Shown one piece after another: positions 33,375 through 41,793 of a stretch of 64,000 nt of DNA. Positions within the stretch are counted from its first letter, which is position 1, and each line of letters begins with the position of its first letter. The notes under the pieces were generated by a model, which saw only the letters and a program-made list of their open reading frames with translations, searched no databases and had not been told where the DNA came from. Source of the stretch: Acidimicrobiia bacterium (GTDB taxonomy: Bacteria > Actinomycetota > Acidimicrobiia > Acidimicrobiales > AC-14); NCBI GenBank assembly GCA_023264995.1, contig JAHFUR010000007.1, positions 62,001 to 126,000 of the forward strand. Reading direction: 5' to 3'. Both the position numbers and the translations under genes were made by a program.

Positions 33375-33923
33375 CTACAGTGACCGGCCGCGGACCGCGT
33401 CGAGCACCCGCTGGACGTCACGGAGGTGGTGGGCGCCCTCGTGGACGCCGTCACGGGCCAAGGTCAGGGCGCTGCGTTCCACCCCGCCGACGAGGCCGGT
33501 GCGGGACCAGTCGTCGGCGCGCACGCCGTCGACCACCGAGGCCAGCTCGTCGCAGGCCAGGTCGAGCCAGCCGAGCACCTCGGCCCGGTCGAGGTCGTTG
33601 TAGCCCTTTGCCTCAGCCCGTGTGTCGTTGTCGAACGACGCGATGGCCGGGTGCTCTTCGAGTGTGACCTGGCGGATGGCCGGTCCGAGGTGGTCGAGGC
33701 GGTCGGCGACGTGGGCCGCGTACTCCAGGGCCGACCAGGTGGCGACGGCCGGCCGCCGGCGGAAGACGGCGTCGGGACCGTCGACCGAGCCCGGCGGGGC
33801 GAGCAGCGACCGGTACCGGCGGGGGAACGAGCGGACGGCGGCGCTGGCATCCCGAGGCGAGACTGTGTCGTAGTCGAGCCCGCAGTCCGGGCAGACCCAG
33901 CCCCGCGGCGGGCGACGCCTCAG
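33375..33923 (-). CDS. DinB-like protein with N-terminal CxxC motif, CTG start
   Basis: A 182-aa paralogue of the preceding gene product. No ATG, GTG or TTG lies in frame before a GTG at 33578, yet similarity to the neighbour runs to the N-terminus: VCPDCGLDYDTVSPRDASAAVRSF against PCGECGFDYEALDPADAPAAIRSF, and TWSALEYAAHVADRL against TWSALEYAAHVRDVF. The proposed start is a CTG at 33923 that overlaps the upstream stop as CTGA and has GGAAGG 7 nt before it. C-terminal HEGAHHLRDVQRVL carries metal-type His residues. Role unknown; the CxxC suggests a zinc knuckle. Confidence 0.7.
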   Translation of the reverse strand: MRRRPPRGWVCPDCGLDYDTVSPRDASAAVRSFPRRYRSLLAPPGSVDGPDAVFRRRPAVATWSALEYAAHVADRLDHLGPAIRQVTLEEHPAIASFDNDTRAEAKGYNDLDRAEVLGWLDLACDELASVVDGVRADDWSRTGLVGGVERSALTLARDGVHEGAHHLRDVQRVLDAVRGRSL

Positions 33924-34465
33924 GTCGCCGCCTTCCGCTGTTCGCGGACGGCCCGCATGCCGCGACCGATGTCGAGCAGGTGATGGTTGCCTTCGTGGAC
34001 GGCTCGCCGGGCGTGCAGCCGCACCGACCGTTCCTCGCCCCGGCGCAGGCCGACGCGGTCCCAGCCGTCGGCCGGCACCTCTTCAACTGTCGCCGCCAGC
34101 CGGTCGGCATTGGCGGCGAGCGCCTCGGCGACTGCAGCCGGGTCCTCGGCGTTGTACCCGCGCTCGACGGCCAGCTCGACCGGCCCGAGCCCCTCGAGCG
34201 TCGGCCGGTCCTGGGCCAGGATTGCCCGCACCCAGCGGTCGTAGGAACCGAACACGTCACGCACGTGGGCGGCGTACTCCAGGGCTGACCACGTGTCGGG
34301 GGCCGGTCGTTGGCGGACCAGGGCATCACCGTCTTCGCCCGGGAGGAACCGGCTCAAGGGAGCCCGGTACCGCTTGGCGAACGACCGGATGGCCGCCGGC
34401 GCGTCGGCCGGGTCGAGGGCCTCGTAGTCGAAGCCGCATTCACCGCAGGGCGGCTCAGGGGTCAT
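33920..34465 (-). CDS. DinB-like protein with N-terminal CxxC motif
   Basis: A 181-aa DinB-superfamily helical protein. It opens with PCGECGFDYEAL (CxxC), has TWSALEYAAHVRDVFGSYDRWV with the first likely metal His, and VHEGNHHLLDIGRGM with the other two. DinB-fold proteins bind a divalent metal and often use low-molecular-weight thiols. The ATG overlaps the EF-G2 stop (ATGA), so it is coupled to that gene. Its paralogue is immediately downstream. Confidence 0.8.
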   Translation of the reverse strand: MTPEPPCGECGFDYEALDPADAPAAIRSFAKRYRAPLSRFLPGEDGDALVRQRPAPDTWSALEYAAHVRDVFGSYDRWVRAILAQDRPTLEGLGPVELAVERGYNAEDPAAVAEALAANADRLAATVEEVPADGWDRVGLRRGEERSVRLHARRAVHEGNHHLLDIGRGMRAVREQRKAAT

Positions 34466-36528
34466 TCGGCGGTGGCCTTGGCCACCTTGTCGACCAGGTG
34501 GGCGGGCAGCACGTCGTAATGGTCGTGGCGGACGCTGAACCGCCCCCGTCCGCCGGTGAGCGACCGGAGGTCGATGGCGTAGCGGAGGATCTCCGACGTC
34601 GGGACCAGGGCGGTGACCATCTGCTCGCCCAGGCCCGCCACCTCGGTGCCCTGCACCCGGCCCCGGCGGGAGTTCAGGTCGCCCATCACGTCGCCCTGGT
34701 AGGCGATGGGGACGGTGACCTCCAGCACCGAGATGGGCTCCAGCAGGACGGGCCCGGCCTTGGCCATGGCGTCCTTGAAGCCCAGGGAACCGGCCATCTT
34801 GAAGCTCATTTCCGAGGAGTCGACCGGGTGGAACTTGCCGTCGAAGACGGTGACCCGCACGTCGACCACGGGGTAGCCGAACACGCCGGCGGTGGCCATG
34901 GTCTCCATCACGCCCTTCTCGACCGCGGGGATGAACTGGCGGGGGATGGCCCCGCCCACGATCTTGTCGACGAACTCGAACCCGCCGCCGCGGTCCATCG
35001 GCTCCACCTTCAGGAAGGCCACGCCGAACTGGCCGTGCCCACCGGTCTGCTTCTTGTACTTGCCCTCGGCATCGGCCGAGGTGGTGATGGTCTCCCGGTA
35101 GGCCACCTTCACGTCGTCGGTCAGGACCTCGACGCCGAACTTGCGGAGGAGGCGCTCGGTGACGATGGACAGGTGGGTGTCCCCCATGCCCGAGAGGAGG
35201 GTCTGGTGGGTCTCGTCGTCCCGGCGGACGTGCAGGGTCTGGTCCTCGTCCTGGAGCCGGTGCAGCGACGTCATGAGCTTGTCCTCGTCGCCCTTGGACT
35301 TCGGCCGGATGGCCACGGTGAGGACCGGGGTGAGGGGCTCGGGTGGGGTGACGACCACAGGCGTGCCCTTCGGCGCCAGCGTGTCGCCGGTGAGGGTGTC
35401 CGACAGCTTGGCGACCGCGCCGATGTCGCCGGCCGGCAGCTCGCTCAGGGGGTCCTGCTCCTTACCCCGCATGGTGAAGAGGTTGTGCAGCTTCTCGTCG
35501 GCGTGGGTGCGCGGGTTGGTCAGCGTCGTGTCCGGACGGATGGTGCCGGAAAGGACCTTCAGGAACGACACCTTGCCCACGTAGGCGTCGGCCACGGTGC
35601 GGTAGACGAGGGCCAGCGGCTGGCCGGAGGGGTCGGGGGCGACCTCGGTGGCGCCGCCGGGCGCTTCCACCCTGACTGGCGGGCGATCGAGTGGCGACGG
35701 GCCGACCTCGACGATGAACTGGGCCAGCCGGTCGATGCCGATCAGCTTGGTGGCCGACCCGCAGGCCACGGGGAAGACGCTGGCCGCAGCGACGCCTCGG
35801 GCCAGCGTGTCCTCGAGCTCCTTGGGGGTGATGCTGTCACCGTCGAGGTAGCGCATCATCAGGTCGTCGTCGGCGACGACGATGCCCTCGACCAGGTGGT
35901 CGCGGACCTCGTGCTCCCGCGCGGCCATGTCCTCGGGGATCTCGGCGATGGTGGGCGTGGCCCCTGCCCCGGCGTAGAGGACGGCGGTGTCGGTGAGCAG
36001 GTCGGCGATGCCTCGGAAGCCGGCTTCCTCGCCGATCGGCAGCTCGAGCGGGGCGACGCCGGCGCCGAAGCGCTCCTGGAGCTGGGCGAGGGTGCGGTCG
36101 AAGCTGGCTCGCTCCCGGTCGAGCTTGTTGACGAAGAACATGCGGGGGAGGCCGAGCTCCGACGCGAGCCGCCAGGCCGCCTCTGTCTGGACCTCGACAC
36201 CCTCGACGGCGCTCACGACCAGGACGGCCAGGTCGGCGACCCGCAGGGCGGTGTGCATGTCGCCCACGAAGTCGGCGTACCCGGGGGCGTCGAGCAGGTT
36301 GATCTTGAACCCGTCGTGCTCGAAGGGCGCCAGCGAGAGGGACAGGGACAGGTGCCGCCGTACCTCTTCGGGATCGAAGTCGGTGGTGGTCGTGCCGTCC
36401 TCAACCCGTCCCATGCGGCTGATGGCGCCGGCGCAGAACAGGAGGGCTTCGGCCAGGCTGGTCTTGCCGGCGCCCCCGTGCCCGACGAGGGCCACGTTGC
36501 GGATCTTGGCGGGAGGGAAGCTCTTCAC
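34462..36528 (-). CDS. Elongation factor G-like GTPase, EF-G2 type
   Basis: A 688-aa translational GTPase of the actinobacterial second EF-G class. G1 is GHGGAGKT (16-23), G3 is DAPG (80-83) and G4 NKLD (134-137). Domains II-V follow, with the EF-G domain IV/V signatures GHGQFGVAFLKVEP and VTVFDGKFHPVDSSEMSFK. The canonical His after G3 (DTPGH) is Tyr here (DAPGYADF), and the switch I RGITI is absent, as in EF-G2 proteins rather than the housekeeping FusA. GAGG lies 5-6 nt before the GTG at 36528; the open frame farther upstream is not coding. First gene of an operon with two DinB genes and the phosphoesterase-DUF2156 fusion. Confidence 0.88.
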   Translation of the reverse strand: MKSFPPAKIRNVALVGHGGAGKTSLAEALLFCAGAISRMGRVEDGTTTTDFDPEEVRRHLSLSLSLAPFEHDGFKINLLDAPGYADFVGDMHTALRVADLAVLVVSAVEGVEVQTEAAWRLASELGLPRMFFVNKLDRERASFDRTLAQLQERFGAGVAPLELPIGEEAGFRGIADLLTDTAVLYAGAGATPTIAEIPEDMAAREHEVRDHLVEGIVVADDDLMMRYLDGDSITPKELEDTLARGVAAASVFPVACGSATKLIGIDRLAQFIVEVGPSPLDRPPVRVEAPGGATEVAPDPSGQPLALVYRTVADAYVGKVSFLKVLSGTIRPDTTLTNPRTHADEKLHNLFTMRGKEQDPLSELPAGDIGAVAKLSDTLTGDTLAPKGTPVVVTPPEPLTPVLTVAIRPKSKGDEDKLMTSLHRLQDEDQTLHVRRDDETHQTLLSGMGDTHLSIVTERLLRKFGVEVLTDDVKVAYRETITTSADAEGKYKKQTGGHGQFGVAFLKVEPMDRGGGFEFVDKIVGGAIPRQFIPAVEKGVMETMATAGVFGYPVVDVRVTVFDGKFHPVDSSEMSFKMAGSLGFKDAMAKAGPVLLEPISVLEVTVPIAYQGDVMGDLNSRRGRVQGTEVAGLGEQMVTALVPTSEILRYAIDLRSLTGGRGRFSVRHDHYDVLPAHLVDKVAKATAE

Positions 36529-36648
36529 GGGCGCCTCGCTGCTTCGTCGGCGGGGAGCCGCCGGTCCGGTCTGAAGGTGAGAAGAGTGACAGCCTACCGG
36601 GCCGCCCTGGTAGCCTCTATAGGCGGAATCGGTTTTCTGGAGGAGTCC

Positions 36649-37419
36649 ATGTTCGACAAGAGGTGCCGAGCGGGCGTCGAGCGGAGCCTGCGGCCGGTAG
36701 GCACGGGCCTCAAGCGGGCGGGGATCACCGCGGACCAGTTGACCGTCCTCGGTCTGGTCCTCTCCGCGGCGTGCGCGTTCGCCGTCGCCGAGGGCTGGCT
36801 GTTTGTCGGCTGGTGCCTGCTGGCCGCCTCGGCGGTGCCCGATGTCCTCGACGGGGCGGTGGCCAAGGCCTCCGGCACGTCGTCGCCACGGGGTGCGTTC
36901 TTCGACTCTGTGGTGGACCGCGTCAGCGACACGCTCGTCCTCGGTGGGCTGGCCTGGTACCTGGCCGACACCCGTAGCCCGCACACCGCGCTGCTGCCGC
37001 TGGCCATCCTGGGCGCGTCCAACCTGGTCTCCTACGAGCGGGCCCGGGCCGAATCGCTCGGGTTCACCGCTCGGGGCGGGCTGATGGAACGGGCCGAACG
37101 GATGATCGCCATCGGCCTGGGCCTGCTGTTCAGCATGGTCATGATCCCGCTGCTGTGGCTCATGCTGGGCCTGACCACCCTCACCGCCGTCCAACGCTTC
37201 CTCATGGTCTGGCGCCAGGCCAGCGCCGCCGTCCCCGGCCGGCGGCCCGCCGGCGAGCGGCCGGCCGCACGCTGGTCGGCCCGGCGTCCCTCGGTCGGTT
37301 TCGGCGAGGGCGAGGGCCCCCGGCTCCGGAGCCAGCGTGGCGATTCGAGCACCTGGCGGGCCCGGCGGGCGTCTCAGTCGCGGCCCGCCACGTGGCGGCG
37401 GGCCCGCACCCGGCCGTAG
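36649..37419 (+). CDS. CDP-alcohol phosphatidyltransferase (phosphatidylinositol-type synthase)
   Basis: A 256-aa membrane enzyme with about six helices. The CDP-alcohol signature D-x2-DG-x2-A(R/K)-x8-G-x3-D-x3-D is present as DVLDGAVAK, then GAFFDSVVDR, with Lys in place of the usual Arg. It transfers a phosphatidyl group from CDP-diacylglycerol to an alcohol. The following acyltransferase gene matches the mycobacterial pgsA1-patA order, which points to phosphatidylinositol (phosphate) synthesis. The ATG has GGAGGAG upstream (36639-36645). The last about 60 residues are Arg-rich and probably disordered. Confidence 0.82.
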   Translation: MFDKRCRAGVERSLRPVGTGLKRAGITADQLTVLGLVLSAACAFAVAEGWLFVGWCLLAASAVPDVLDGAVAKASGTSSPRGAFFDSVVDRVSDTLVLGGLAWYLADTRSPHTALLPLAILGASNLVSYERARAESLGFTARGGLMERAERMIAIGLGLLFSMVMIPLLWLMLGLTTLTAVQRFLMVWRQASAAVPGRRPAGERPAARWSARRPSVGFGEGEGPRLRSQRGDSSTWRARRASQSRPATWRRARTRP

Positions 37420-38318
37420 GCCTCGACCAACCGCTCTCCCGCGCTCGGGCGTGGTGGGGGCGCCGGCTGTTCCACTCCATCCGGGCTGCGACCTGGGCGG
37501 CCTCGGCACTGCCGCGGCCGGCCGCTGTGCCCGTCTCCCGGGCCTTGGCCCGCCTTGTGGTGGCGTCGCCCAAGTCCGCCCGTGACCGTCAGTTCGTGGC
37601 CCGGCACCAGTCGCGTGCTCGGGGGGCGGTCCTCGAGGGGCAGGCGCGGAAGGACGCGGTGCGCGAGGCGTTCGAGTCCTATGCCCGCTACTGGATGGAG
37701 TCGCTCCGGTTGCCCACGATGACCCCCGAGGAGGTCGACGGCGGCTTCAGCATCGAGGGCTTGGAGCACATCCGCGCCGCCCTGGCCGCCGGCACTGGCG
37801 CCATCCTTGCCCTCCCGCACGTCGGTGGTTGGGAGGTCGGCGGCTCATGGTTCGTCCGCCAGGGGTTCCCGCTGACCGTGGTGGTCGAGGAACTGAAGCC
37901 ACCCGAGCTGTTCACCTGGTTCGCCGAGCTCCGCAGTTCGCAGGGTTTCAAGGTGATCCCGCTCAACAAGACGGCGGGGATCGCCGTGGTCCGGGCCCTG
38001 CGGGCCAACCGGATCGTGGCCCTCGTCTCCGACCGTGATATCGCCGGGGGAGGGGTGGAGGTCGAGTTCTTCGGCGAGCGCACCACCCTGCCCGCCGGCC
38101 CGGCCACGCTGGCGTCGCGCCTCGGCGTCCCTCTGCTCCCGACTGCCGTCTACTTTGACGGCGCCGGCCACCACGCCGTGGTCCGCCCACCGCTGGCGCT
38201 GGCCGGCGACCCGGCCGTCGACACCCAGGCCCTGGCCCGCGAGCTCGAGGATCTGATCCGGGCGGCACCGGCGCAGTGGCACCTCTTTCAGCCCAACTGG
38301 CCTTCCGACCGGTTGTAG
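37392..38318 (+). CDS. LpxL/PatA-like lipid acyltransferase
   Basis: A 308-aa membrane-associated acyltransferase of the LpxL/HtrB/PatA superfamily. The catalytic H-x4-E motif is HVGGWE in ILALPHVGGWEVGG. Also seen are RYWMESLRLP, ALVSDRDIAGGGVEVEFFGE and FQPNWPSDRL, all familiar positions. In mycobacteria the neighbour of pgsA1 acylates phosphatidylinositol mannosides. The GTG at 37392, 28 bp inside the upstream gene, is the most likely start; no clear ribosome site is seen. Confidence 0.82.
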   Translation: MAAGPHPAVGLDQPLSRARAWWGRRLFHSIRAATWAASALPRPAAVPVSRALARLVVASPKSARDRQFVARHQSRARGAVLEGQARKDAVREAFESYARYWMESLRLPTMTPEEVDGGFSIEGLEHIRAALAAGTGAILALPHVGGWEVGGSWFVRQGFPLTVVVEELKPPELFTWFAELRSSQGFKVIPLNKTAGIAVVRALRANRIVALVSDRDIAGGGVEVEFFGERTTLPAGPATLASRLGVPLLPTAVYFDGAGHHAVVRPPLALAGDPAVDTQALARELEDLIRAAPAQWHLFQPNWPSDRL

Positions 38319-38875
38319 GGGCGCTCACCTGCACCTGGGCTCCGACTATCCGGTATGACACACCGAGGGCACGCCAGGCAGCCCTTGACTGCGGACCTGT
38401 CCGCCAGTGGCCGCGACGGCCTCGGGCCGTCAGCCCTGCCCGGCTCGCTTCGTGACCGCCGCTGTTTGGTGGCGGCTTTCTTCTTCGCCGTGGCCGAGCT
38501 CTTGGCGGGGGCCTTCTTTGTAGCCGTCACCTGCTCCGCAACCGTCTTCGTAGCGGGTGGTTTCCTCGTGGTGGCGTTCTTCGTCGGTGAGGTCTGGGTC
38601 TTGCCCGCGACCGCCTTCTCCGCCAAGGCGGAGGCCCGCGGCCCGAGAAAGCCCTGAGCGCGCTCTTTCCGCCCCCGACCGCCAGCCCACCTGCTTGGGC
38701 GGCGAGGTTCTTTGCCGTTCTCCCGCTTCCTTAGGTTGTCGGCGCTCTGAGTCGGAGCCTTGAACTCAAAGCTGTCCGTTCTCGAGGGACAAGCAGGCGT
38801 TGATGACGCGATGAGGCCTGGAGGAGCCACGTGATTCTCCTGATTCGCCTCGCCTTCGTCGTCGTTGCGCTGCAC
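38288..38875 (-). CDS. Possible Lys/Thr/Ala-rich basic protein (doubtful)
   Basis: An open frame of 195 codons whose middle third reads like an H1-type tail (TKNATTRKPPATKTVAEQ, then TKKAPAKSSATAKKKAATK). The N-terminal part and the Arg/Pro-rich end look random, and the 3' end overlaps the acyltransferase gene by 31 bp. It may be a short real basic protein starting internally, or decayed sequence. The rest of 38319-39048 holds nothing else I can support. Confidence 0.3.
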   Translation of the reverse strand: MQRNDDEGEANQENHVAPPGLIASSTPACPSRTDSFEFKAPTQSADNLRKRENGKEPRRPSRWAGGRGRKERAQGFLGPRASALAEKAVAGKTQTSPTKNATTRKPPATKTVAEQVTATKKAPAKSSATAKKKAATKQRRSRSEPGRADGPRPSRPLADRSAVKGCLACPRCVIPDSRSPGAGERPYNRSEGQLG

Positions 38876-39048
38876 GTGAAGGGCCCCCGCGGGCGACCAC
38901 CTCGGCGCCGACGACTCCGGTCTCCAAGGCGATCAGGCTGTGCGCAACCTTCAAGGTGGAGGCCTGGTCCGACGCGCCGCACGGGCGCTGTCGACCACTA
39001 TGCGACGGTTGGTGCGGACGTGCAGCGACGCGAAGGTGCCGTGGACGC

Positions 39049-39597
39049 CCGCATGATCGAACTCGGATGGCGGTCGTCACGCACTGCCTCGTGCCTGGTG
39101 GTGCGCCGGGTCGCGGTCGATCGGCCCGAGCGGGTCGACGGACTGGTCCTCGAGGCGTCACCGACGACGCTGCGGGGCCACCACGGGCTGGCCGCCTTCG
39201 TGGCGTCGGTGCTGACTGGCCTGCGAGACCCGATCGACCCCGCTTTCGCAAGCTCCTTCGTCGCCGACACATCGTCGGGCCAAATCAAACCGGAGGTCCT
39301 TGACCGGCTTGCCGGCGAGGTTCTCAAAGTGCCGGCACACGTGTGGCAGGAGTCGTTCACAGACTTGTTGGACTACGACGACCTCGACCAGCTCGGGAGC
39401 ATCACCGCACCGACGATGCTGATCTGGGGCGATGGCGATGCAATTGTCGACCGGCACATGCAGGAGCGGTTGACAGAGCTCATCCCTCACGCAGACCTGC
39501 TCGTGTACCCCGGCATCGGGCACACCCGCGATGGGAGGACGGCCAGCGCTTCGCTGCCGATGTGGCCGCTTTCACCCATAGATCGGGCGCCGCCTGA
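39049..39597 (+). pseudogene. Alpha/beta-hydrolase pseudogene (truncated and frameshifted)
   Basis: A readable C-terminal half of an alpha/beta-hydrolase: VRRVAVDRPERVDGLVLEAS, then ITAPTMLIWGDGDAIVD (acid) and LLVYPGIGHT (His). Just before, where the GxSxG elbow should be, the frame reads ARMIELGWRSSRTASCLVV, so the nucleophile is deleted, and no N-terminal half is found. Near 39525 a one-base loss shifts the frame; the lost end continues in the next frame as RWEDGQRFAADVAAF to a TGA at 39595. Both defects make it non-functional. Confidence 0.7.
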
Positions 39598-39763
39598 GTG
39601 CGAGACCGGCCGTTCGGCCGACGGGGGGCCCTGAACGACCGACGTGCGTGCTCCCACGCCGGCGCGTCAAGCTGCCCGCTGTGCCGACCACTGCCGATGA
39701 CCTGACCCCGCTCGTTCCCGCCCCGGCCGACGTCAACGTCGGCCGTCCGGGCGAGGGCCGCTG

Positions 39764-40627
39764 ATGCTGGGGCGGGCTCGCTCGTTGGACTGGAACCGCG
39801 GGCAGAAGGCCCTCCGCCAGGAGGTCGGCCGGGTCGTGGGTTTGCTGCGTTCGGTGCGTAACCCGAGCGCACCCGCGCTTGGCCATTGGAGCGTGGCCGA
39901 GGTGGCCATGCACCTGTCCCAGGCGTGGATGGCTGTGCCGGGCCTAGCCGGGCGGGACGTGTCGGCGATCCGGGAGGTGCTCCCCGAGGTCACCGGGCCC
40001 TCGCTGATCCGTGATATCTGGGATCTCCCGGCCCTGACCAGCCTGGGCGTGCGCAACGATCCCGAGCGGAACTGCTCCGTGCTGGCGGACCGCATCGAGG
40101 AGAGGTCGGGTGCCTACTTCGCGGCGATCGACCAGTCGGCCGCTGCCGACCCGAGGGCGTGGCTGGTGGACGGCAGCGAGGTCGCGTTGTCCACGTTGAC
40201 CTATCACCTGCTCAACGAGACGGTCGTGCACGGTTGGGACATCGCCCACGGCGACGGCCAGCGATGGGAGGTGCGGGCGGACTCGGCCTGCCTGGTGCTC
40301 GAGGGGTTCCTGGTGCCGGTCCTGCGAGCGCTCGGGCCCCGTGATTTCGTCGACCAGACGGTGGCCGCGGGGCTACGGGCCACCTACGAGATCCGGGTAA
40401 AGGGTTGCCGCCGCTACATGTTCGTCTTCGACGACGGGGCGCTGCGCATCGAGGATCCCGCGGGCCAAACGGTCGACTGCAGCATCGACGCAGACCCGGT
40501 GGCGATGCTGCTGGTCACGTGGGGCCGGATGCACCAGGCCGACGCCATCGTCAAGCGCCAGCTGGTGGCCTCGGGACCGAAGGACTATCTCGGGCCACGG
40601 TTCCGGGGGCTCATGCGCAACCCGTGA
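39764..40627 (+). CDS. MDMPI-N/DinB + SCP2-like protein
   Basis: A 287-aa protein with an N-terminal DinB/maleylpyruvate-isomerase-type bundle (HWSVAEVAMHLSQAW; second site HLLNETVVHGWDIAHGDG) and a C-terminal alpha/beta domain of SCP2 type (YEIRVKGCRRYMFVFDDGALRIED, TVDCSIDADPVAMLLVTWGR). The metal-site His residues are present. The gene at 46379-47224 has the same two-domain plan. Possible mycothiol-dependent enzyme; substrate unknown. Confidence 0.8.
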   Translation: MLGRARSLDWNRGQKALRQEVGRVVGLLRSVRNPSAPALGHWSVAEVAMHLSQAWMAVPGLAGRDVSAIREVLPEVTGPSLIRDIWDLPALTSLGVRNDPERNCSVLADRIEERSGAYFAAIDQSAAADPRAWLVDGSEVALSTLTYHLLNETVVHGWDIAHGDGQRWEVRADSACLVLEGFLVPVLRALGPRDFVDQTVAAGLRATYEIRVKGCRRYMFVFDDGALRIEDPAGQTVDCSIDADPVAMLLVTWGRMHQADAIVKRQLVASGPKDYLGPRFRGLMRNP

Positions 40628-40638
40628 CGCTGATGTGG

Positions 40639-41178
40639 TCAGGGCACGGGAATGAGCCGGAGGGCCCGTAGCTTCCGATCGATGCTCGTTGAGCGGGCCA
40701 CGGTTTCGTCGAGCAACGGACCAAGCTCACGGACGGTCTGGTCGGCCTGGGCCAGGAGCGCTGCCGTCCGGCCCACCGAGGCCTCGGCGCCGGCTGTGCC
40801 TGTGCCTGACCTGGCGACGTCGGCGAGCACGCCCGCCAGGGGCGGGTTGGACTTCCCGAGCGACGACGAGAGCAACGCGAGGTCGGCGCTCATGCGGTCG
40901 AGGGCACCGATGCCTCGCCCGATCGACTCAGCCAGTGCGCCGACCTCGGCGCCGGCCCGGTCGACCGCGGTGCTGGTCGGGGCGATGGCGCCGGCGCTGT
41001 CGAGGGCGGCGCCGTTGGTGCGGACCAACGTCTCGATGCCACCCACCCCCCGCGCCAGGGTGGCTGCGGTCCCGCCCAGGTCGGAGGTCATCACCAGGAG
41101 CGCGCTCATGGTGCCAGCGACGGCGACCACCGCAACGAGCCACGAGACGCCGACGGCCCGGCCGGGCTTGGTGGTCAC
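40639..41178 (-). CDS. Membrane-anchored helical protein, fifth of five tandem genes
   Basis: A 179-aa protein with one membrane helix (VGVSWLVAVVAVAGTMSALLV, about 11-31) and then about 145 residues of predicted helix rich in Ala, Ser, Thr, Leu and Gly (LARGVGGIETLVRTNGAALD, DRMSADLALLSSSLGKS, GRTAALLAQADQTVRELGPL) with almost no aromatics. The GTG at 41178 overlaps the previous stop (GTGA). Architecture matches the four genes upstream. No family recognised. Last gene of the cluster; ends 12 bp from the convergent MDMPI gene. Confidence 0.72.
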   Translation of the reverse strand: MTTKPGRAVGVSWLVAVVAVAGTMSALLVMTSDLGGTAATLARGVGGIETLVRTNGAALDSAGAIAPTSTAVDRAGAEVGALAESIGRGIGALDRMSADLALLSSSLGKSNPPLAGVLADVARSGTGTAGAEASVGRTAALLAQADQTVRELGPLLDETVARSTSIDRKLRALRLIPVP

Positions 41179-41777
41179 GAGCCGGCCCCGCGGAGCAGGG
41201 CCTGGAGCGTGCCGAGGGCCGCCGTGTCCGTGCGGATGGCATCGAGGGCGGACGCCAGGGCATGGGCCTTCGGCCCGAGGGCACCGACCGAACTGGTCAT
41301 CGACCGCAGCACGGCCACCAGCCGGGCCAGCGCCTGGTCGAGCGTGCCGAGCCCGGACTGGAGGGTGCCGACGCCTGACGAGCCCTGCCGGGCCTGGCCG
41401 GCGATCCGGTCGACGCCGGCGGGCAGCGTGGCTGCGGCGCGACTGACACCGGCCGTGCGGGTGTCGAGGCTGCCGGCGGCGGTCGCCATGCGCCCGGTGA
41501 GATCTTCGAGCTGGGCCAGCCCCTTGGCCATGGCGTCGAGGCCGGCGGTGCGCTCCCGGAGCGAGGTGGTCTGGTCGACGAGCACCGCACTGTTGCGGTC
41601 GAAGGCGTCGGCCGATGCCGTGAGCCTGCCGACCAGCCGGGCCGGGAGGCCGAGGGGGTCGCTGACCTCGGCCCGCCCCGGGGCGACCCCGAATCCGACG
41701 AACACGCATGCCGACACCACGAGGGCGACGACCGCGGTGGCGAGCGCCCGCTCACGGTTGCCGATGGTGGTCCCCAA
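41175..41777 (-). CDS. Membrane-anchored helical protein, fourth of five tandem genes
   Basis: A 200-aa protein, TTG start with CGGAG 6 nt upstream. The N-terminal membrane helix (ALATAVVALVVSACVFVGFGV, about 11-31) is followed by a long amphipathic helical part (LVGRLTASADAFDRNSAVLV, RERTAGLDAMAKGLAQLEDL, GLGTLDQALARLVAVLRSM) resembling coiled-coil tails of MCE or chemoreceptor proteins. No MCE domain, HAMP or signalling tip is present. It starts 17 bp after the third gene and overlaps the fifth. Confidence 0.72.
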   Translation of the reverse strand: MGTTIGNRERALATAVVALVVSACVFVGFGVAPGRAEVSDPLGLPARLVGRLTASADAFDRNSAVLVDQTTSLRERTAGLDAMAKGLAQLEDLTGRMATAAGSLDTRTAGVSRAAATLPAGVDRIAGQARQGSSGVGTLQSGLGTLDQALARLVAVLRSMTSSVGALGPKAHALASALDAIRTDTAALGTLQALLRGAGS

Positions 41778-41793
41778 TGCCTGCTCCGTTCTC

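Noticed and set aside
34222-36648. An open plus-strand frame running continuously into the CDP-alcohol transferase gene
   Set aside because: It lies antisense to the EF-G2 gene, has no domain similarity and arises from GC-rich third-position bias. The real gene starts at 36649 behind GGAGGAG.
38319-39048. A plus-strand alpha/beta-hydrolase N-terminus starting at 38831
   Set aside because: The residues before about 39049 are Arg/Pro-rich and lack the oxyanion HG motif and the nucleophile elbow, so no functional start can be supported.
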